A stretch of 64,000 bases of DNA from NCBI RefSeq assembly GCF_001278945.1, contig NZ_LGRV01000003.1:124001-188000 (forward strand), read 5' to 3'. Shown in pieces: positions 28,563 to 36,640 of the stretch. Position numbers and translations under genes: made by a program. The stretch's first letter is position 1. Every line of letters starts with the position of its first letter. This DNA comes from Lysinibacillus contaminans (GTDB taxonomy: Bacteria; Bacillota; Bacilli; Bacillales_A; Planococcaceae). The notes under the pieces were generated by a model. That model was given only the letters and a program-made list of their open reading frames with translations. It searched no databases and was not told the DNA's origin.

Positions 28563-29501
28563 ATGACTTTGAAACGTAAAAAAATCTCAGTTATAGGTGG
28601 CGGCTTTACTGGCGCTACGGTAGCATTCCTAGCAGCGCAAAAAGAACTTGGTGATGTAGTATTAGTTGACACCCCAGCAGCAGAAAACCCAACAAAAGGC
28701 AAAGCTCTTGACATGTTCGAAGCTTCTCCAATCCAAGGTTTTGATTCTTCAGTAATTGGTACTTCTAACTATGAAGATACTGCTGATTCTGCTGTAGTTA
28801 TCATCACTGCTGGTATTGCTCGTAAACCAGGGATGAGCCGCGATGATTTAGTGCATATCAACCAAAACGTTATGAAATCTGTATCTAAAGAAATCGTTAA
28901 ATACTCTCCAGAAGCAACAATTATCGTATTGACAAACCCTGTTGATGCTATGACTTACACTGTATACAAAGAAACTGGATTCCCTAAAAACCGTGTAATT
29001 GGTCAATCTGGTGTACTTGATACAGCTCGTTTCCGTTCATTCATAGCTGCAGAACTTAACATCTCTGTTAAAGACATCACTGGTTTCGTACTAGGTGGCC
29101 ACGGTGACACTATGGTTCCACTTACTCGTTACTCATGTGCCGGTGGTATTCCACTAGAAACTTTAATCGCTCCTGAACGTTTAGAAGAAATCGTAAATCG
29201 TACCCGTAACGGTGGTGCTGAAATCGTCAACCTACTTGGTAATGGTTCTGCATACTACGCTCCAGCTGCTGCAATTATTGAAATGACTGAAGCGATTCTT
29301 AAAGACCAAAAACGTATACTTCCATCAATCGCACTTCTTGAAGGTGAATATGGCTACGAAAATATCTACCTAGGTGTACCAACTGTACTTGGCGCTAACG
29401 GAATCGAAAAAATCTTCGAACTTGAATTGACTGACAAAGAGAAAGCTGCGTTAGACAATTCTGCTAAAGCTGTTAGAGCAGTTATGGAAGTTCTAGCTTA
29501 A
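28563..29501 (+). CDS. mdh: malate dehydrogenase
   Basis: NAD-dependent oxidation of malate to oxaloacetate. The 312-aa LDH-like MDH has the Rossmann motif [35 protein letters not shown] with the substrate-loop Arg residues, the catalytic Asp in [12 protein letters not shown] and the catalytic His in [11 protein letters not shown]. Third gene of the citZ-icd-mdh cluster, with an AAAAGGAG RBS. Confidence 0.98.
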   Translation: MTLKRKKISVIGGGFTGATVAFLAAQKELGDVVLVDTPAAENPTKGKALDMFEASPIQGFDSSVIGTSNYEDTADSAVVIITAGIARKPGMSRDDLVHINQNVMKSVSKEIVKYSPEATIIVLTNPVDAMTYTVYKETGFPKNRVIGQSGVLDTARFRSFIAAELNISVKDITGFVLGGHGDTMVPLTRYSCAGGIPLETLIAPERLEEIVNRTRNGGAEIVNLLGNGSAYYAPAAAIIEMTEAILKDQKRILPSIALLEGEYGYENIYLGVPTVLGANGIEKIFELELTDKEKAALDNSAKAVRAVMEVLA

Positions 29502-29513
29502 TAGTAAGCTTAT

Positions 29514-29550
29514 GAAATCGAGCGGGGATCCATTCCAGTTCGATTTTTTC
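29514..29550 (+). terminator. probable terminator after mdh
   Basis: GAAATCGA and TCGATTTTTTC enclose a G+C-containing loop and end in T6; the stem is only 8 bp. Confidence 0.5.
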
Positions 29551-29672
29551 TCTTTTGAGAGCATTTACTTAAATCATAAAGTCACATTCCCTGCATTTGG
29601 CTTTTCATTGTGCTTTTAGAAAAAAATTGATACTATAAAAGTAGATATGAGAGAAAAGGGGTTGGCGAGTCA

Positions 29673-30113
29673 TTGCTTCAAAAAAACAGTAAGATTGGTC
29701 TCACTATTGACGAAATTACGATTGGCGAGAAGATTCAAATTACTGAAAAAATAGAAGACAAAGATTTACTTCTTTATTTAGGATTGACAAATGATAGTAA
29801 TCCGCTCTATATTCAACATGATTATGCAGCGACAACGCCTTTTAAAAAGCCGATTGTGCCGACAATTATGTTAAATGGCATTATCACGTCTGCTGTTTCT
29901 AAATACATCCCAGGGCCTGGTGCACGTATCATTGAACAGCATTTAAAATATTTAGGACCGCTCTATCATTATGAATTATTCGATACATTCTTAGAAGTTA
30001 CAGAAGTAAACAAAGAAAATAATACGATTACTGTAGCAGTACATTCTTATGACGAGCAAAAGAAACTTGTCATAGAAGGAAACTTAACGGTTACACCACC
30101 ATTATCGTATTAG
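29673..30113 (+). CDS. MaoC-like hotdog-fold protein, degenerate hydratase motif
   Basis: A 146-aa single hotdog domain related to MaoC/(R)-specific enoyl hydratases. The hydratase-2 signature (G-D-x-N-P-hydrophobic-H) appears as TNDSNPLYIQHDYA, keeping the catalytic Asp and the Asn but with Tyr where the catalytic His is expected. This may mean altered chemistry or a binding role. The start is TTG 29673 with AAAAGGGG about 12 nt upstream, so the start is uncertain. It sits between mdh and phoP, a conserved position in several Bacillales. No enzymatic function is asserted. Confidence 0.75.
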   Translation: MLQKNSKIGLTIDEITIGEKIQITEKIEDKDLLLYLGLTNDSNPLYIQHDYAATTPFKKPIVPTIMLNGIITSAVSKYIPGPGARIIEQHLKYLGPLYHYELFDTFLEVTEVNKENNTITVAVHSYDEQKKLVIEGNLTVTPPLSY

Positions 30114-30125
30114 TACGTCTTAATG

Positions 30126-30147
30126 ATTTGAAATGGGGGTTTCAAAT
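30126..30147. promoter_or_regulatory. inverted repeat just upstream of phoP
   Basis: ATTTGAAA (30126-30133) and TTTCAAAT (30140-30147) around six bases, 21 bp before the phoP start. It could be a weak terminator of the MaoC-like gene or an operator; the sequence does not decide. Confidence 0.35.
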
Positions 30148-30167
30148 TATTACCCGGAGGCATAAAC

Positions 30168-30884
30168 ATGACAAAGACTATTTTAGTTGTAGAAGACGAA
30201 CACTCAATTGCTACCTTATTAAAATATAATTTAGAGCAGGCTGGTTACGTGGTAGAGACGGCACATGATGGTCAAGAAGGTTTAGACAAGGCCATTGGGA
30301 TTCAGCCTGATTTAGTACTTCTGGATATAATGCTGCCGAAACTGGATGGCACTGAAGTATGTAAACAAATCCGCCAACAACGTATGAACACACCAATTAT
30401 TATGCTAACAGCAAAAGACGATGAGTTCGATAAAGTTCTTGGTCTAGAGCTTGGTGCCGATGATTATATGACGAAACCGTTTAGTCCTCGCGAAATGCTA
30501 GCACGTGTGAAGGCAGTACTACGACGCTTTTCACAAAGTGTGGTGGTAGAGGATAAGAATGAGTTACAAGAAAAAATGTATGAATTTGGGCATTTACGTG
30601 TGTATCCTGAGCGCTTCGAAGTGTTTCTTCAAGATGTGGCACTTGAATTTACCCCAAAGGAATTTGAACTGCTTATCTATTTATTAGAAAATAAAAATCG
30701 TGTGTTAACGCGTGATCAGTTACTAAGTGCGGTTTGGAAATATGATTTTGCGGGCGATACACGTATTGTAGAGGTGCATATTAGCCATTTGCGCGATAAA
30801 ATCGAAGAGAATAGCCGTAAGCCACTATTTATAAAAACGATTCGTGGTCTTGGTTATAAATTTGAGGAGCCGAAAACGACATGA
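30168..30884 (+). CDS. phoP: phosphate-regulon response regulator PhoP (OmpR family)
   Basis: A 238-aa response regulator. The receiver domain (1-~120) has the acidic pocket Glu9-Asp10, the phosphoacceptor Asp53 in VLLDIMLPKLDG, and the conserved Lys in TKPFSPRE. The OmpR-type winged helix (~135-235) includes FTPKEFELLIYLLENKNRVLTRDQL and the HISHLRDKIE recognition helix. ATGA overlap with phoR, preceded by CGGAGG. Position after mdh and before polA is that of phoPR in B. subtilis. Confidence 0.95.
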   Translation: MTKTILVVEDEHSIATLLKYNLEQAGYVVETAHDGQEGLDKAIGIQPDLVLLDIMLPKLDGTEVCKQIRQQRMNTPIIMLTAKDDEFDKVLGLELGADDYMTKPFSPREMLARVKAVLRRFSQSVVVEDKNELQEKMYEFGHLRVYPERFEVFLQDVALEFTPKEFELLIYLLENKNRVLTRDQLLSAVWKYDFAGDTRIVEVHISHLRDKIEENSRKPLFIKTIRGLGYKFEEPKTT

Positions 30885-32434
30885 AATCAATGAGCAACCG
30901 CTTATTCTTGACGTTTATGTTATTGCTCGGAACAATATTAGCTGTCCTAGTCATTGTCATAGGTCAGCTTTTTCCTGTTTACTTGGAGCAATACAATTCA
31001 CAGGCGAGCTCAGCCATTCAAGAAGAGCTGAATAAAGTTATAGAAGAACGACAAATCGAATTATCTGAAGATGATAAAGAAGCCTTGTTTGTGGTACAAA
31101 CCGTAGGAATAGACGAACAGGCACTATCGTATAGTCATACACGTCTTTTTACGTTACTTGCAATCTTGTTTATCATTGCGATTTTGTTACTGGGTATTGT
31201 GAGTCGCTATATGATTCGTGATTTCACAGCGCCGATTGATAATGTAACCGAAACGGCGCTTGAACTGGCTAAGGGTAATTATCGTGCACGTGCTCATGAA
31301 AATGAGCAGGAACGTTCGATGCCGCTAAGTCATTCTATTAATATTTTGGCACGTAATTTACAGGACATTACAACGATTCGTGAGGTCGAAGAAGAACGAC
31401 TGAAAACACTAATTGAAAACATGGGTAGTTCACTAATGATGATTGGCAGAGAGGGTAATGTGTCGATCGTGAATCGCGTATTTTTAAATCGCTTTGGTAT
31501 GCCGCTAGAGGATGTCAAAGGAAAAGTATTCCGGACGATTGGTTTGCCGAAATCATTGGAGCAGTTTATCGACCATGTCTTTTTAACAGAGATGCCTTAT
31601 CGTCAGCAAATAAAAATGGAAATACAACAGGAGTATTACAACAATGAAGTGTATGGAGCGCCAGTTATTGGGGATCATGGGCGTTGGCTTGGTGTCGTTG
31701 TTGTTATGCACGATATAACGGAACTGGTACGTCTAGAACAAATTCGAAAAGACTTCGTTGCGAATGTGTCACATGAGCTACGGACGCCGATTACTTCCAT
31801 TAAAGGATTTTCAGAAACATTACTAGACGGTGCCTATAAAGATGAGACGATGCTACTATCATTTTTAGAAATTATTCATAAGGAAAGTAATCGATTGCAA
31901 ATGCTGATTCAGGATTTACTAGAATTATCGAAAATTGAGCAGCATGGCTTCACAGTCAATATAATGCCGATGAGCTTGCAGGAAGTACTCATTCGTGGAG
32001 CGGAGCTAACAAGTCCACGTTTGGATGAGAAAAATATGAGTTTTAACGTTGATATTGCTCGTGATGTGCAGGTCATGGGTGATGCTAATCGTATTATTCA
32101 AATTGTTACTAATTTAATTACGAATGCCATTACGTATTCGCCAGAGGATACGGTGGTGACGATTCGTTTGAAGGAAAATGAGGAATACGGCATACTCGAA
32201 ATAGAAGATGAAGGAATTGGAATTGAGAAAAATGAAATTCCGCGTGTTTTTGAGCGTTTTTACCGTGTTGATCGTGCACGTAGCCGAAATTCTGGGGGCA
32301 CAGGGTTAGGATTAGCCATTGTTAAGCACTTAGTGGAAGCGCATAATGGGCGTATTCTGGTGGAAAGTGAAGTCGGTAAAGGAACAAAAATAAGCGTATC
32401 GATTCCGAAATATTCAACGGAGACATTAATCTGA
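30881..32434 (+). CDS. phoR: phosphate-regulon sensor histidine kinase PhoR
   Basis: A membrane kinase of 517 aa: TM1 (~8-30), a short extracytoplasmic segment (~31-90), TM2 (~91-112), HAMP (~113-165), PAS (~180-280), HisKA with the phosphoacceptor His298 in VANVSHELRTP, and HATPase_c with N-box NLITNAITYSP, DEGIGIEKNE, and the G2 box GGTGLGLAIVKHLVE. Its extracytoplasmic loop (~60 aa) is shorter than the PDC-like sensor of B. subtilis PhoR (~579 aa total). This makes direct phosphate-ligand sensing outside the cell unlikely (inference). Confidence 0.93.
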   Translation: MKSMSNRLFLTFMLLLGTILAVLVIVIGQLFPVYLEQYNSQASSAIQEELNKVIEERQIELSEDDKEALFVVQTVGIDEQALSYSHTRLFTLLAILFIIAILLLGIVSRYMIRDFTAPIDNVTETALELAKGNYRARAHENEQERSMPLSHSINILARNLQDITTIREVEEERLKTLIENMGSSLMMIGREGNVSIVNRVFLNRFGMPLEDVKGKVFRTIGLPKSLEQFIDHVFLTEMPYRQQIKMEIQQEYYNNEVYGAPVIGDHGRWLGVVVVMHDITELVRLEQIRKDFVANVSHELRTPITSIKGFSETLLDGAYKDETMLLSFLEIIHKESNRLQMLIQDLLELSKIEQHGFTVNIMPMSLQEVLIRGAELTSPRLDEKNMSFNVDIARDVQVMGDANRIIQIVTNLITNAITYSPEDTVVTIRLKENEEYGILEIEDEGIGIEKNEIPRVFERFYRVDRARSRNSGGTGLGLAIVKHLVEAHNGRILVESEVGKGTKISVSIPKYSTETLI

Positions 32435-32472
32435 TTCAGCAAGCGAGACATTGATCGAATCAGTTCCAAAAG

Positions 32473-32489
32473 TTAACAAAACATTTACA
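32473..32489 (+). promoter_or_regulatory. two-unit Pho-box-like repeat
   Basis: TTAACA (32473-32478), 5 nt, TTTACA (32484-32489): two units of the PhoP direct repeat at the canonical 11-bp period, 39 bp after phoR. A TATAAT (32521-32526) follows without a recognisable -35. PhoP normally needs about four units, so this is weak evidence. Confidence 0.35.
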
Positions 32490-32579
32490 TTAGCTATATG
32501 GTAGCTTCATAATAAGGGACTATAATCAATTCTAGAAACCCCCTTATATAGTTTGAGAGACGAATAGATAATTGAGAGG

Positions 32580-32609
32580 CCTGTATGCACCTGCATACAG
32601 GTTTTTTCT
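32580..32609 (+). terminator. intrinsic terminator after phoPR
   Basis: CCTGTATGCA and TGCATACAGG form a 10-bp perfect stem with a C-rich 2-nt loop, then T6. Confidence 0.9.
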
Positions 32610-32674
32610 GTTTTACTATTATATTAAATAGGAGTAAAGTATATAGGAATAATTAGTTTGAAAGAAGGATTATA

Positions 32675-33043
32675 ATGAGGTTTGCTAAAAGTATCCTGCA
32701 AATTGGATACCTTTACGTCATGTTGTTTATTGGTAATAGTATTTCGAGTGTACTACATATTCCAATCCCGGGGAGCATCATTGGACTCGGATTATTATTT
32801 TTATTATTACAGTTCAATATTATCAAGCTAGAATGGGTTGAGCTTGGAGCGGGCTTACTACTAAGTGAGCTATTATTATTTTTCATTCCATCAGCAATTG
32901 GGGTTATCAATTACGATGAACTTTTTGGAGTTCAGGGCATGAAAGTGATCGCAGTGATTGTTGGTAGTGGAATTGTTGTTATGCTTGCAACGGGCTATAT
33001 GGCTGAGTGGTTTGGTCATAGGAAAAAAGGTGACGTTGTATGA
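32675..33043 (+). CDS. CidA/LrgA family membrane protein
   Basis: A 122-aa protein with four predicted transmembrane helices and the family motif IPIPGSIIGLGLLFLLL in helix 2. It is the small subunit of a CidA/LrgA-CidB/LrgB pair; its start has AAGGAT about 6 nt upstream. The pair was first described as holin-like murein hydrolase regulators, but in B. subtilis the LrgAB homologues PftAB (YsbAB) form a pyruvate transporter. Pyruvate/short-acid transport is favoured here but not proven. ATGA overlap with the next gene. Confidence 0.88.
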   Translation: MRFAKSILQIGYLYVMLFIGNSISSVLHIPIPGSIIGLGLLFLLLQFNIIKLEWVELGAGLLLSELLLFFIPSAIGVINYDELFGVQGMKVIAVIVGSGIVVMLATGYMAEWFGHRKKGDVV

Positions 33044-33753
33044 CATTTTTAATAGCGTTTATTAGCTTACTAGGTACAATCGCGATTTTTTACGGTAGTA
33101 AAACCATATACGCTAAATTTGGATTCGCATGGCTATCGCCCATTATCCTTACACCGGTTGTAGTCATTCTGATATTGCTTGTAACCGGTACGCCCTATGA
33201 AAAATATAATGCAGGGGGTAGTATTTTATCAAATCTCCTTGGCCCAGCAACTGTTGCTTTTGCAGTGCCGATTTATAAAAATTTTGTACTGTTAAAAAAA
33301 TATGCGATAGAAATAATGGTGAGCATTACGGTTGGTTCTGCGGTGGCCATCACGTCGTCTTTTTTACTAGCGTTACTTGTTGGTTTAAATGAAGAACTTA
33401 CGCATAGCTTAGTGCCGCGTTCTGTCACAACACCGATTGCCATGGATATCTCAACGATGATTGGTGGTTCGCCAACATTAACGGCCATTTTTGTTATGAC
33501 AACAGGTATTCTCGGAGGTTTGTTAGCGCCGATGCTGATTCGAACATGTCATTTTAATACACCATCTGCGAAAGGTTTAATGCTCGGTATGGGTGCTCAT
33601 GGTACGGGAACGTCGAAGGCTTTTGAGTTTGGAGAGCTAGAAGGAACATTTTCAAGTATTGCGATGGTGGTAGCTGCCCTAATTAGTATTGTCTTATCAA
33701 CGACACTTTTCCCTGTTTTTGAACAATTTGTGATGAGTAGCTTGTTACCTTAA
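33040..33753 (+). CDS. LrgB/CidB family membrane protein
   Basis: A 237-aa partner of the preceding gene with about seven transmembrane segments. Family motifs: LLGPATVAFAVPIYKN, SVTTPIAMDIS, and the glycine-rich MGAHGTGTSKAFEFG near the C-terminus, the most conserved LrgB block. It overlaps the LrgA-like gene by 4 nt, indicating a coupled two-component membrane complex. No LytST two-component system is adjacent, unlike B. subtilis ysbAB. Confidence 0.88.
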   Translation: MTFLIAFISLLGTIAIFYGSKTIYAKFGFAWLSPIILTPVVVILILLVTGTPYEKYNAGGSILSNLLGPATVAFAVPIYKNFVLLKKYAIEIMVSITVGSAVAITSSFLLALLVGLNEELTHSLVPRSVTTPIAMDISTMIGGSPTLTAIFVMTTGILGGLLAPMLIRTCHFNTPSAKGLMLGMGAHGTGTSKAFEFGELEGTFSSIAMVVAALISIVLSTTLFPVFEQFVMSSLLP

Positions 33754-33783
33754 TAGGTAGCAGGCTTTTTTATTTGAAAATTA

Positions 33784-33810
33784 TGAAACTTTTACGCGTA
33801 GTCCTCCGTA
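33784..33810 (+). promoter_or_regulatory. ECF sigma-W-type promoter for hflKC
   Basis: TGAAAC (33784-33789), 17-nt spacer, CGTA (33807-33810), about 34 bp before the hflK start. Confidence 0.65.
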
Positions 33811-33843
33811 AAGAGTAGTACAAAGCATAAGGGAGGAACATAC

Positions 33844-34812
33844 ATGAGTGTGAAAAGAACACTAATGATGGTGGGACTTGGGATTTTTGGTATTGTGGCT
33901 CTTATCGCAGTATTTACTTCGTGGTACACGGTAGATGAGTCAGAACAGGCGGTTGTAATCACATTTGGTCGTGCAGACGAAACAGTGACAGAATCAGGTT
34001 TGCACTTTAAATTACCTTGGCCAGTGCAGTCGGTTGAGATTTTATCAAAAGAAACCTTTAGTTTGCAGTTTGGTTATAAGCAAGATAAGTCAGGCGAGTT
34101 GGAGGCCTATGATGCTGAAACAAAAATGATTACAGGGGATGACAACATTGTCTTAACGGATTTAGTTGTCCAATGGAAAATTACAGATCCACGTAAATAC
34201 TTATTCAATGCACAAAAACCAGAGGAAATTTTACATAGCGCTACATCAAGTGCCATCCGCTCGATTATTGGAAGCTCGAAAATCGATGAAGCGTTAACAG
34301 ATGGAAAAGGCGAAATAGAGGTAGAAACACGTGACTTACTCGTCAATCTCATTGAAAAATACGATATTGGTATCAGTATTTTAGGGGTGAAATTACAGGA
34401 TGTTGAACTACCTAACAAAGATGTACGAGCGGCTTTTACAGCGGTAACTGATGCGCTAGAAACGAAAAACACAAAAATAAATGAAGCAGAAAAATATGTG
34501 AATAAGCGTATTAATGAAGCGCAAGGTGAAAAGGATGCCATCAATTCCAAAGCCATAGGTGCAAAAACTGCACGTATCCAGCAAGCGCAGGGGGATGTAG
34601 CAGTCTTCAATAAAATGTATGAGCAGTATAAGGGGAACCAACAAATAACACGTGAGCGTTTAATCTTAGAAACACTTGAAAATGTTTTACCGAAAGCGCA
34701 ACTTTACATTATGAATGATGATGGTGGCACGATGAAGTACTTGCCACTGCCAGGTCTTCAACCAACAGCACAGCAGACCACAACGGAGAAAAAAGAAGGG
34801 AGCGGTAACTAA
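33844..34812 (+). CDS. hflK: SPFH-domain protein HflK
   Basis: A 322-aa type-II membrane protein: one N-terminal transmembrane helix (~9-27), an SPFH/prohibitin domain beginning VDESEQAVVITFGRADETVTESG, a long coiled coil (~205-275) and a Gly/Thr/Gln-rich tail. HflK with HflC forms a large cage around FtsH and modulates membrane-protein degradation. RBS GGGAGG. The stop overlaps the hflC start by one base. B. subtilis lacks clear HflKC and uses flotillins, so this is a lineage-specific SPFH choice. Confidence 0.92.
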   Translation: MSVKRTLMMVGLGIFGIVALIAVFTSWYTVDESEQAVVITFGRADETVTESGLHFKLPWPVQSVEILSKETFSLQFGYKQDKSGELEAYDAETKMITGDDNIVLTDLVVQWKITDPRKYLFNAQKPEEILHSATSSAIRSIIGSSKIDEALTDGKGEIEVETRDLLVNLIEKYDIGISILGVKLQDVELPNKDVRAAFTAVTDALETKNTKINEAEKYVNKRINEAQGEKDAINSKAIGAKTARIQQAQGDVAVFNKMYEQYKGNQQITRERLILETLENVLPKAQLYIMNDDGGTMKYLPLPGLQPTAQQTTTEKKEGSGN

Positions 34813-35822
34813 TGGACAAAAAGAATAATGATCTTGATAAATTTCTGAATTTTTTATCTGGAAAAACGAAAAAATCCGCTCCTACTGAAGATGGGACTGT
34901 AGACAATGTTGTGGAAATGTCCCAAAAGAGTCCAATGGATCCAAAGAAATATATTTCAATTGCGGTCACGTTAACAGTCGTTTTCGCAATTGCAGTCATT
35001 TTATTTGCGAATGTTTATATTGTCAAAGAATCTGAGTATGTCGTTGTTCGTCAATTTGGAGAAGTGGTGAAATTTGAACGTGAGCCTGGCTTGAATATGA
35101 AGGTGCCGTTCATTCAAAGTGTGACGAGATTACCGAAAAACCAAATGACTTATGAGATTTCGGAAGAGGAAATTAATACTCAGGATAAAAAGCGCATTAT
35201 TATTGATAATTATGCGGTCTGGCGTATTACGGATCCAAAGCTATTAATTTCAAATGCAGGTACGATTGAAAAGGTAGAGGCTCGTATGGAGGAATTCATT
35301 TATTCAGTAATTCGTACAGAGCTTGGACAGATTAAATACAAAAATATTATTAATGATAAAAGTTCAGAGCGTGGGGGTATTAATGACCGCGTAACAGAAC
35401 GCGTTAATAAATTATTATCAGACGATAAATATGGTATAGAAGTGGTCGATGTACGTATTCGTCGTATCGACTTACCAGCTGAAAATGAACAGTCCGTCTT
35501 TACGAATATGGTGTCAGAGCGCGAATCGATTGCTCAAAAGTATTTATCAGAGGGTGATGCGGAGAAGCGTCGTACTGAAGCGCAAACAGATAAAGAAGTT
35601 CAAGAGTTGCTTGCAACAGCAAATAAAGAAGCTGCGTTAATTCAAGCAGATGGAGAAGCTGAGGCGGCAAAAATTTACAATAATGCGTTCTCGAAAGACC
35701 CTGAATTCTATTCACTGTATCGTACGCTAGAATCCTATAAGAAAACTATTGGCGAAGATACAGTGATTATTTTGCCATCAACATCGCCATATGCAAAAAT
35801 ATTATCGGGTTACCTAGAATAA
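34812..35822 (+). CDS. hflC: SPFH-domain protein HflC
   Basis: A 336-aa partner of HflK: a ~55-residue charged cytosolic N-terminus, one transmembrane helix (~57-77), an SPFH domain starting VKESEYVVVRQFGEVVKFE, the ERESIAQKYLSEGDAEKRRT coiled-coil helix, and the C-terminal family block PEFYSLYRTLESYKKTIG. The translational overlap (TAATG) implies 1:1 assembly with HflK. The N-terminal extension before the membrane helix is longer than in E. coli HflC. Confidence 0.92.
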   Translation: MDKKNNDLDKFLNFLSGKTKKSAPTEDGTVDNVVEMSQKSPMDPKKYISIAVTLTVVFAIAVILFANVYIVKESEYVVVRQFGEVVKFEREPGLNMKVPFIQSVTRLPKNQMTYEISEEEINTQDKKRIIIDNYAVWRITDPKLLISNAGTIEKVEARMEEFIYSVIRTELGQIKYKNIINDKSSERGGINDRVTERVNKLLSDDKYGIEVVDVRIRRIDLPAENEQSVFTNMVSERESIAQKYLSEGDAEKRRTEAQTDKEVQELLATANKEAALIQADGEAEAAKIYNNAFSKDPEFYSLYRTLESYKKTIGEDTVIILPSTSPYAKILSGYLE

Positions 35823-35860
35823 ACAAGCAATCCGTGTTGGGATTTGTGAAAGAGGATAGA

Positions 35861-35897
35861 GGCATCTCAGAAGTTTTTTCTGAGATGCTTTTTTTTG
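35861..35897 (+). terminator. intrinsic terminator after hflKC
   Basis: GCATCTCAGAA and TTCTGAGATGC form an 11-bp stem followed by T8. Confidence 0.9.
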
Positions 35898-36044
35898 TGC
35901 CGAAAATAGGATGGTAACTATAAAAGTACCGATATAACTTATTTTCCGCTTTTTACTAGTGAATATTCACAACTCTATGTTTCATAGAATGCTATTTTTT
36001 GATAAAATTATGGTGTTAAAAAGAGATAAATGGGGGTAATTGTT

Positions 36045-36479
36045 GTGAAATTGAAAATTAGCACGTGGCTCCAAAATCTAGGGATTGCTTGTAGTATTGC
36101 GTCGTTCTTTACACTTTTTTTCCGCCTGACAGAATTTGAATGGGTGACGAAGAGTGTTTTTAATATACCTGTATTTTTTGTGGTTTTATTTTTGTTAGGA
36201 CTTATGATTGCTGAAGATGTGCGTAAAGTGTTTAAAAGAATGTTTTGGTACGAGAAACGTGAGGAGAAGCGTCCTATTTGGCAAGTTGGGATTGGATTTA
36301 TTTTCTTTCTTGCGCAAATTGGTATTGTGATGGTGTTTAGTACGGAGCTTACACAGCCAAAGTTAGGTGGCATGCCATTATTTTTAGTGTTTGCTTTCAT
36401 GAATGCATTTATTTTGACGATTATTTATGAAGAGATTTTTTATGGCAAAGATAAAACGAATGAGCTAAATAGTCAATAA
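36045..36479 (+). CDS. hypothetical four-helix membrane protein
   Basis: Not recognised. The 144-aa product has four hydrophobic segments (~10-28, ~41-62, ~85-105, ~112-132) with a basic loop RKVFKRMFWYEKREEKRP between helices 2 and 3 and a polar C-terminus. GTG 36045 is preferred because GGGGG lies 9 nt upstream; an in-frame ATG at 36030 would place the RBS inside the gene. It is monocistronic, between hflKC and polA, with its own terminator. No function can be assigned. Confidence 0.72.
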   Translation: MKLKISTWLQNLGIACSIASFFTLFFRLTEFEWVTKSVFNIPVFFVVLFLLGLMIAEDVRKVFKRMFWYEKREEKRPIWQVGIGFIFFLAQIGIVMVFSTELTQPKLGGMPLFLVFAFMNAFILTIIYEEIFYGKDKTNELNSQ

Positions 36480-36484
36480 GAGAA

Positions 36485-36518
36485 GAAGTCGATTGCTACG
36501 TGCAGTCGGCTTTTTTTA
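36485..36518 (+). terminator. intrinsic terminator upstream of polA
   Basis: AGTCGATTGC and GCAGTCGGCT form a 10-bp stem with G-U pairs, followed by T7. Confidence 0.82.
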
Positions 36519-36640
36519 CGAAAAATCACTCTATGATTGGTAAAAAGTTTATTTTCCCGATAAAGTAGGGAAGACAAGCATTTTCAAACATACGTTTTCG
36601 TTTTACAATAAGAAGAGATGAGAATTCAGGAGGACATGAG

